64,000 bases of DNA, taken from assembly GCF_025060895.1 (NCBI RefSeq), contig NZ_JANZKV010000039.1, positions 57,148-121,147 of the forward strand. Reading direction: 5' to 3'. Of this stretch, positions 58,567-64,000 are shown piece by piece. The DNA is from Stieleria sedimenti (GTDB lineage Bacteria > Planctomycetota > Planctomycetia > Pirellulales > Pirellulaceae). The translations under genes and the position numbers were made by a program. Within the stretch, counting starts at the first letter, position 1. Each line of letters begins with the position of its first letter. The notes under the pieces are model-generated. The model was given only the letters and a program-made list of their open reading frames with translations, was not told where the DNA came from and did not search any database.

Positions 58567-60081
58567 TCACATCGGGCCGGGCGCGTTGATCCGGTCGGCC
58601 GAACGGTCCTCCCCCGGCGTCGTCGCGCCCTCGGCATCGATCGAGTCCTTGCCGAGCGGTTTGCCGGTTTCCCGATCGAACGTGTCCGGTGAAAGTTTTT
58701 CCGGCACGCTGTCCCCGGTCGCATCCATCCACTCGTCCAGCACCGCCAACAGCTGCGTTTGGGTTTCCGCGTGTGCAGGCTGCGCCGCCAAGTTGTTCAA
58801 CTGATGGGGGTCGGTCTTGACGTTGTACAGTTCCACGCTCGGGCGCGGTGTCAAGAACACGTCGGCTTGGGCGTCGCTCAACTGGCCCGACGCGCGGAGG
58901 GCACGTAGTTGTTGGTGCGAATCGCTGCGGACTGAGTCCGCCGGACCCTGCCATGCCAGGTAGGGCCGTTGGTTGAAGATCAGCAAATGGTCCCCGTCGC
59001 GCACGCTGCGGCCAAACGCCTCGTAATCGTGCCAGTTGTGTTCCGAAAACGCATACCGGCGAATCGAGGCCGAGGCTTGTTCGAACAACGGCAACATCGA
59101 TGCACCTTGCATCGTCTCGGGGGTCTGGCAGCCCGTTGCGGACAGCACCGTCGGCGCCAAGTCGATCACACTGACCAATTGATCGCTGGCGCCGGTCCAC
59201 TTGATTCCCTTCGGCCAATGGGCCACCAGAGCCGTCTTCATTCCGGAATCGTGCAGCCGGGTTTTGGCGCGTGGGAACGGCCGCCCGTTGTCGGCCAAAA
59301 CGTAGATCAGTGTGTCGTCCAATACTCCTTGGCGACGAAGCTCGTCGACGACGACGCCGATGCGAACGTCGAATCGGGTGACTTCGTTGTAGTACGACGC
59401 CAGGTCCTGACGCGTCTTGGGGTCATCGGACAAAAACGGCGGCACCACCACATCCTCGGGACGGTGTTTCGGTCCGTACTCGTCCGGCTTCCATTGTTGA
59501 TCGGCGTCCCAGCCGCGGTGCGCGTCATAGGACGCAAACCAAAAGAAGAACGGTTGGTCTTTGGGTCGCTGCCGCGTCACGCTCAACCAATTCGCCGAAC
59601 CACTCGTGTCCCCTTTCGTCTTGCCCGTATCGACGTGGTCAAACGCATCCGGCCGCGGCGACTGGCCTTGGCCCGGCGCGGTCGATTTCATGTGGTGCTT
59701 GCCCGACAGTGCCGTGTAGTACCCGGACTGTTTCAAGATTTCCGGAAACCATGGCAAGTGCGACGAGATCGGCTGGTGCAGTTCCGCGGCCTTGCCATTG
59801 TTGTGTGGGTAACGCCCCGTGATGATGCTGCTGCGCGAGGGGCTGCAACTGCTGGCGGTCAAGTAGGCACGATCGAAACGGATGCCAGCGTCGGCGAGCG
59901 CGTCGATGTTCGGCGTGCGGGCGGCAGGATTGCCATAACATCCATAGTCATTCCAACTGACGTCATCGGCGATAAACAAAACGACGTTGGGCCGATCCGC
60001 GGCCAGCGACAGTGAGGCGTGAAGCAGTGCGATGCAAGCGAACAAGAGTCGTACGCTGCACCGAAATAAGTTTGATAGCAT
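58567..60081 (-). CDS. Formylglycine-dependent sulfatase
   Basis: This 504-residue secreted enzyme has a signal peptide (LLFACIALLHASLSLAA). It hydrolyses sulfate esters or sulfamates. Active-site motifs: LFIADDVSWNDYGCYG (metal aspartates), SSCSPSRSSIITG (cysteine near 79 converted to formylglycine), SGKHHMKS and YVLADNGRPF (metal). It looks like the heparan N-sulfatase-like branch. All key residues are present, unlike in the relic at 10967-11281. The alpha/beta hydrolase gene follows. Confidence 0.95.
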   Translation of the reverse strand: MLSNLFRCSVRLLFACIALLHASLSLAADRPNVVLFIADDVSWNDYGCYGNPAARTPNIDALADAGIRFDRAYLTASSCSPSRSSIITGRYPHNNGKAAELHQPISSHLPWFPEILKQSGYYTALSGKHHMKSTAPGQGQSPRPDAFDHVDTGKTKGDTSGSANWLSVTRQRPKDQPFFFWFASYDAHRGWDADQQWKPDEYGPKHRPEDVVVPPFLSDDPKTRQDLASYYNEVTRFDVRIGVVVDELRRQGVLDDTLIYVLADNGRPFPRAKTRLHDSGMKTALVAHWPKGIKWTGASDQLVSVIDLAPTVLSATGCQTPETMQGASMLPLFEQASASIRRYAFSEHNWHDYEAFGRSVRDGDHLLIFNQRPYLAWQGPADSVRSDSHQQLRALRASGQLSDAQADVFLTPRPSVELYNVKTDPHQLNNLAAQPAHAETQTQLLAVLDEWMDATGDSVPEKLSPDTFDRETGKPLGKDSIDAEGATTPGEDRSADRINAPGPM

Positions 60082-60256
60082 TTTCAGCCTGTTGGCAAAC
60101 AGTGAAAAAAGGGATTCAAATGGCTCCCTAGCTTAATCGGTGCTCGAAATCGATGTGTCGCGCGATAAGATTTTGCCAGGCCGATTCCAGGGGTACGGAA
60201 ACGGGGACGGCGCAGTAAAAGGCCAGGCTGTAACTTGCGGAACGAAGCACCTGACA

Positions 60257-60327
60257 CTGAGCCCACGGATGGCAGCGCGAACCCACGGATTTTTTGCACC
60301 CTCAGTTTCAACGTTGACGAAGCACTC
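60257..60327. repeat. Family C and family D repeat pair
   Basis: CCCACGGATGGCAGCGCGAACC with the ACGGAT end (60262-60290) matches the family C left arm, without its right arm. It continues directly into the family D unit (60295-60327). The 266-bp gap 60082-60347 otherwise holds nothing recognisable. Confidence 0.78.
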
Positions 60328-60347
60328 GCGGCGGGGGAGTCACGCGG

Positions 60348-61643
60348 ATGATGGAAACCCTTGACGATCGTTTACAGCGGCGTTTGCAGCGGTTTGAAAT
60401 CAACGCCGAACTGACGGCGACGGCCGGTGTGGACGCGCTGCGTGGGCGGACCTGGCTGGCGCTGACGTCCAGCCACCTCGGCACGTCGACGCGGCTGCAT
60501 GCCGAGGTGTGTCGTTACATCAGCCGATCGATGATCGAGGCCCGGCAAGCCGGGCAGGTGTTGTTGGTCGCGGCGGGATCGGCGATCGAATCCTGGGCGG
60601 TCCGCGCTGCGGATCTTTTTTCGGTGCCGGTGATCGGTGTGTTCGTCAATGATTCGGTGACGTCGGATCGGTCGGCGGGACGACAGCGGCGGATCGAGGT
60701 TCGCGGCGACCGAACGCTCAGTCGCGATTGGGTCGTCGTCGCCTTGGCCGATCGTGTGGATTGTGTGTTCACCCGCCGCAAGGGCAACGTCGAACGGTCG
60801 TTGCGACTGCGTCTAGATCAAGAGCATCGGCCCACCGTTCGCGTCGCCGTCCACGACGGTTCGGTCGACAAGTCCGCTCAACGCGCGGCGCGAGACTTGA
60901 TGGGGTGTGGTGCCGTCGGCTGGTACTGTCGTCCGAGCGTGAGCGAATGTGTGTCCGGTCAGGGGAGCCGCGATTCGGAGTGCGGTGCCACGAGTCGTCT
61001 CGCGGCGGCGTGTCGATCCTCGCAATGGGCAACGACGCGAGGCCAGTGGCTGGTTCATTGCACGCGGATCAGCCAAGGTCCCTGGCCGGGGCAAACCGAC
61101 CGACAACACCGCGACGGTTTGTTGTTGGGCGACACCACGTTGGCAACCATCGCCAAACGCACTCCGTTGGACTCCTTGCAGCGAATCGTTCGCATGCGTC
61201 GCGTGGTCGGATCGGCGGTCGCGAGCGATCGGTCCTGGCCGGTGGTTTGTTTTTCCGAGGAGTCGCTTGAGCGGTTGCTTTCTCGGCGAAGTTATCGTCC
61301 GCATCTGCACCGCTGGGATTACGAGCCGTATGGCATTGCGATCCGCAAGTCGGCGGCGATCGCCGCGGGGGCCCGGCCGGTGATCTACGGCAGTGCCGAG
61401 CAACGAAAGACGATCGCGGAAATCGAGCGGTACCGATTTCAATCCGTCGGCAAGACGTACGATTGGACACGGGAACGTGAATGGCGGTTTGCCGGCGATG
61501 TCGATTTGGACCGATTGGATCGCCGTGACGTGCGGGTCTTTGTCGCCGACCCGACAGATGTCAGCCGTGTCGCCGGGCATTTCGACGTCAGCGTCGTGGG
61601 CCAGTTTGTTCAATCAGCGGGACGCCCCTCAACGCATGCCTGA
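60348..61643 (+). CDS. Uncharacterised protein: SLOG-like Rossmann domain plus EREWR-motif C-terminal domain
   Basis: This protein has 431 residues. I do not recognise a named family. The N-terminal part (about 30-190) looks like a Rossmann/SLOG-type nucleotide-ligand domain: LLVAAGSAIESWAVRAADLF, a VVVALADRVDCVFTRRKGNV segment and NVERSLRLRL. The centre is Gln/Arg-rich. The C-terminal domain has PVVCFSEESLERLL, RWDYEPYGIAIRKS, RPVIYGSAEQR and TREREWRFAGDVDLDRL, each looking like a conserved core. Its last 15 bp overlap the convergent TolC-type gene. A defence or signalling role is conceivable but unproven. Confidence 0.7.
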   Translation: MMETLDDRLQRRLQRFEINAELTATAGVDALRGRTWLALTSSHLGTSTRLHAEVCRYISRSMIEARQAGQVLLVAAGSAIESWAVRAADLFSVPVIGVFVNDSVTSDRSAGRQRRIEVRGDRTLSRDWVVVALADRVDCVFTRRKGNVERSLRLRLDQEHRPTVRVAVHDGSVDKSAQRAARDLMGCGAVGWYCRPSVSECVSGQGSRDSECGATSRLAAACRSSQWATTRGQWLVHCTRISQGPWPGQTDRQHRDGLLLGDTTLATIAKRTPLDSLQRIVRMRRVVGSAVASDRSWPVVCFSEESLERLLSRRSYRPHLHRWDYEPYGIAIRKSAAIAAGARPVIYGSAEQRKTIAEIERYRFQSVGKTYDWTREREWRFAGDVDLDRLDRRDVRVFVADPTDVSRVAGHFDVSVVGQFVQSAGRPSTHA

Positions 61644-63644
61644 GATTCGATACCAAGGTTGTTCGTGATCGACTTGATCGGCGTTGTTTTGGCGGGTGGC
61701 AGGTGTCCGCGGTTCAGTAGCTTGCATTTCGCTGATGTACGACGGTAGCGTGTCGGATTCTGGTTGCGGTTTGTCCGAGTCCGGTTCGGGTTGATGCGTC
61801 TGCGTGACAGGTACGTTTTCCAAGTCGGTTGGACAGACCTCGATCGGTCGGGATTCCATCAACGTTCCGGTCGCGCGTTTGAAGTTGAAAATCGACAGCT
61901 TGAAGGTCAGTTGCGACTGCAGGTACTCGAATTCGGCGTCCGCCAGTGCGTCCTGAGCGATCAGCAGATTTTCCAGGGCCAAGCTGGCGGTGACGTCTTC
62001 ACCGGGCAGTTGCTGCCAACGTTTGGTCAGCGCATTGAGTTGGGCGGCGCGGGCCTGCATGGCGTGCTGCTTGGTCGACAGTTCGGTCTGGGAAGTCCTG
62101 CATTCACGAGCGGCGACTTCGACTTCGAATCGGACGGTTTCCAATGTGGTCGCGTACTGATTGCGGAGTTGCCGGATTTCTAATTGCCGGCGTCGATGTC
62201 GGGCGTTGGCGGCGCGGTTAAGTATCGGGAGTTCGTACTCCAGCCCAAATCCATAGCTGGGTCGGCCGGTGTCAAACTGATTCGCCCAAGCGTCGAAGGC
62301 TTGCCCCTGGCCTTCCAAACCGCTCAGGTAGAAATTGGTGACCAGATCCAGCACCGGCAACAGTTCGTGCTTGGCCATTTGTAAACGAACCGCAGCCGCT
62401 TTGATGTTCTTGATCGCTTGTTTCAGTTCCGGTCGTTTTTGGAATGCGATGGTGATCGATTCATCCAGCTCGACCGGCAGGCTTTCGAAAACCGGCATGT
62501 CGATCGGGATGATCTCGACGTCGCAAAGGGACGGGTCGTTGACGAGCGAGCGGAGTCGTGACTCGGCGTTCTTGACCGCGGCGCGGGCGCGGACCAATTC
62601 GCTGGCGCGTGATTTCAACGTCGCTTCTGCGCTGATGATCTGCGTCAGCCGGGCGTCGACTTCGCGTCGTTGGTTCAGTCGGTCAAAGACGTCTTTGCCG
62701 CGGATGTACGAGTTGATTTTTTGGTACAAAACCGCTCGTTCGAGAAACAATGCCCAGTAGGATCTGGCGACTTCCAGCAGGTGGGATTGAAGTTGGCGTT
62801 GGACTTCGTCTTCGGCGACGTTCTTGTCGATCTGGGCCAGCACCACCAGGCTTTCGTTGTACTGGCGTCCGCGGCCGCGCATCAGCGGTTGCGTGAAGGA
62901 CAAGTTCAACCGCGCCGTGCCTTGCGGGTCGGGCACGAAGAACTGGGAGTTGTTGTCTTGGAACCCGAGCCGTTGAAACAGTTCCAAGTCGGCACCGGAC
63001 CGCGTCCGTCGACGCAAACCCGCCCGCGCGCTCAAGCGATGGTCTTCGAAGAATTGGACGTCGCCACCGGCGGTCAGTGAATTCCCGATCGGGTCGGTGG
63101 TGTCGTCCCAGCGGGCCTCGGTGAACGCGGTCCAGTCGAAGGCGGCGTCGGCCTCGATGATGGTGGTCTCGCGGATCAATGGCAAGTCGCGAAAGACTTG
63201 GATCTGTCTGGAATGCTCCAACGCACGGAGCAACGTGTCGTCCAAGGTCAGCCCCGCCGACGAATCTTCCGGGCGGATCGGTTGCGAAACCAGGGGTTGC
63301 CACCAGCCGGGGTCGAAGGTGGCGTCGGCTGATTGAACCCCGTCGGCTTCGATGTGCTGATGGACGTGTCGAAGCGTCTGGTCGTCCGCCACCGAATCCG
63401 TCGTCACCGATGCAGCCGGTTGCGCTGCCGTTGAGACGACCGGATGAGCTGCCGCCGGGGAGGACTGCGCGGTGAGATCGATGGGGGCACAGGAGACGGT
63501 GATCGCGACGAACGAAAATCGCGCGAGCGCCGAAACGTCCACGTTCCATTGCTTCTTGTGAGCCGGCGCGGTGGGCGCACGACCGCACATCGTCAATCCT
63601 TGACGAAGTGAAAACATCAGGTTGATTCTGTTCATGTGGGGCAA
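61629..63644 (-). CDS. Second TolC-family outer-membrane protein
   Basis: This 671-residue protein has a leader (ARFSFVAITVSCA near 40) and two OEP repeats with long amphipathic helices: DDTLLRALEHSRQIQVFRDL (near 130), QLQSHLLEVARSYWALFLER (near 285) and later QLRNQYATTLETVRFEVEVAA. Its 671 residues exceed TolC (about 470) because of long N- and C-terminal extensions. No adaptor or permease gene is next to it in the window. Start is uncertain: ATG 63644, 63635 and 63617 are all possible. It is convergent with the SLOG-like gene, sharing 15 bp. Confidence 0.84.
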   Translation of the reverse strand: MPHMNRINLMFSLRQGLTMCGRAPTAPAHKKQWNVDVSALARFSFVAITVSCAPIDLTAQSSPAAAHPVVSTAAQPAASVTTDSVADDQTLRHVHQHIEADGVQSADATFDPGWWQPLVSQPIRPEDSSAGLTLDDTLLRALEHSRQIQVFRDLPLIRETTIIEADAAFDWTAFTEARWDDTTDPIGNSLTAGGDVQFFEDHRLSARAGLRRRTRSGADLELFQRLGFQDNNSQFFVPDPQGTARLNLSFTQPLMRGRGRQYNESLVVLAQIDKNVAEDEVQRQLQSHLLEVARSYWALFLERAVLYQKINSYIRGKDVFDRLNQRREVDARLTQIISAEATLKSRASELVRARAAVKNAESRLRSLVNDPSLCDVEIIPIDMPVFESLPVELDESITIAFQKRPELKQAIKNIKAAAVRLQMAKHELLPVLDLVTNFYLSGLEGQGQAFDAWANQFDTGRPSYGFGLEYELPILNRAANARHRRRQLEIRQLRNQYATTLETVRFEVEVAARECRTSQTELSTKQHAMQARAAQLNALTKRWQQLPGEDVTASLALENLLIAQDALADAEFEYLQSQLTFKLSIFNFKRATGTLMESRPIEVCPTDLENVPVTQTHQPEPDSDKPQPESDTLPSYISEMQATEPRTPATRQNNADQVDHEQPWYRISGMR

Positions 63645-63664
63645 GTGAACGCATCCGGCGCGCG

Positions 63665-63703
63665 ATCATCGATCATCGATCATCGATCATCGATCATCGA
63701 TCG
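63665..63703. repeat. Heptanucleotide tandem repeat upstream of the second TolC-type gene
   Basis: ATCATCG occurs five times plus ATCG (63665-63703), 21 bp upstream of the TolC-type start codon on the other strand. The unit is self-complementary enough (ATCGAT) to look like a palindrome. Apart from a family A copy at the end, 63645-64000 shows no gene. Confidence 0.92.
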
Positions 63704-63933
63704 GCGGCGGCTGGCGGAATGCCCGTGTGGGGAGGGCAACGATTCCGATGTTGAGGGTTTTCGGTCACGCCGGGCGGTGGACTTCACGAGCCAACACTCA
63801 GATCGCCGTTTGAGGTCGCGCCGGCAGCGTTTTGTGACAGATGTTCATGCCGGTACGTTCGTGCGTGTTGCGACGGTCGCCGCCCGGATGCCGGGTGACG
63901 GCAGCAGCCATGGAAAACGGGTCAGGGACGAGT

Positions 63934-64000
63934 TTTGTTAGCGACAGGGCGCGAGCCCTTCGGTCTTCCACGCTGAAACTGGACGGCTCGCGGGCTGTCG
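63934..64000. repeat. Family A palindromic repeat, cut by the window edge
   Basis: It starts with TTGTTAGCGACAGGGCGCG at 63935 and ends in a GCTCGCGGGCTGTCG right arm at the last base, so the right side may be incomplete. Confidence 0.75.

Overview
The window is chromosomal DNA of about 58-60% GC (estimated by eye) from a planctomycete, most likely the Pirellulaceae (Rhodopirellula/Stieleria-like). Evidence: a prepilin-like DUF1559 protein, a formylglycine sulfatase plus a sulfatase relic, DUF1080 and PA14 domains fused to cytochrome c modules, an SHD1-domain secreted protein, several c-type cytochromes, GTG starts with weak Shine-Dalgarno signals, and many intergenic palindromic repeats. No rRNA, tRNA, CRISPR array, intact transposase or prophage was seen.

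Layout. 1-1.7 kb: end of a ligase-associated Lhr-type helicase and its partner PdeM nuclease. 1.8-5.3 kb: a Na+-translocating decarboxylase operon (gamma, beta, biotinylated alpha). 5.4-10.6 kb: an octahaem cytochrome, a histidine-containing polytopic membrane protein, a B12-binding radical SAM enzyme and an SRPBCC protein. 10.8-13.2 kb: a 14-bp minisatellite, a sulfatase relic and a redoxin/cytochrome c/copper-monooxygenase-like fusion. 13.5-20.1 kb: RND permease, adaptor and divergent outer-membrane factor. 20.2-24.0 kb: sugar genes (DUF4432, TIM-barrel isomerase, Gfo/Idh/MocA oxidoreductase). 24.1-29.6 kb: Glu/Leu-type dehydrogenase, phospholipase C-like protein, MscS channel, CE15 glucuronoyl esterase, DinB protein.

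29.9-42.1 kb is a long minus-strand run: mnmE, dsbD-like, an APH-fold kinase, tsaE, the SHD1 protein, guaB, a prenyltransferase-repeat protein and a small membrane protein. 42.1-47.5 kb: aroB, fructosamine kinase, a second redoxin/cytochrome/monooxygenase fusion ending in EF-hands, and an ECF sigma factor. 47.7-53.9 kb: a secreted beta-propeller protein, a 1194-residue haem/DUF1080/PA14 protein and the DUF1559 protein. 54.0-64.0 kb: a stand-alone FtsH-type peptidase divergent from an FHA-GAF-adenylate cyclase, a double DinB protein, an alpha/beta hydrolase, a sulfatase, an uncharacterised SLOG-like protein and an orphan TolC-type protein.

Functionally, housekeeping genes (guaB, aroB, mnmE, tsaE) are mixed with genes for polysaccharide and sugar breakdown, respiration or redox chemistry, and envelope transport. 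The most unusual layer is between the genes: heptanucleotide tandem repeats at three loci, a 14-bp (2x7) minisatellite, a triple 30-bp hairpin array, perfect long inverted repeats, and at least four dispersed repeat families.
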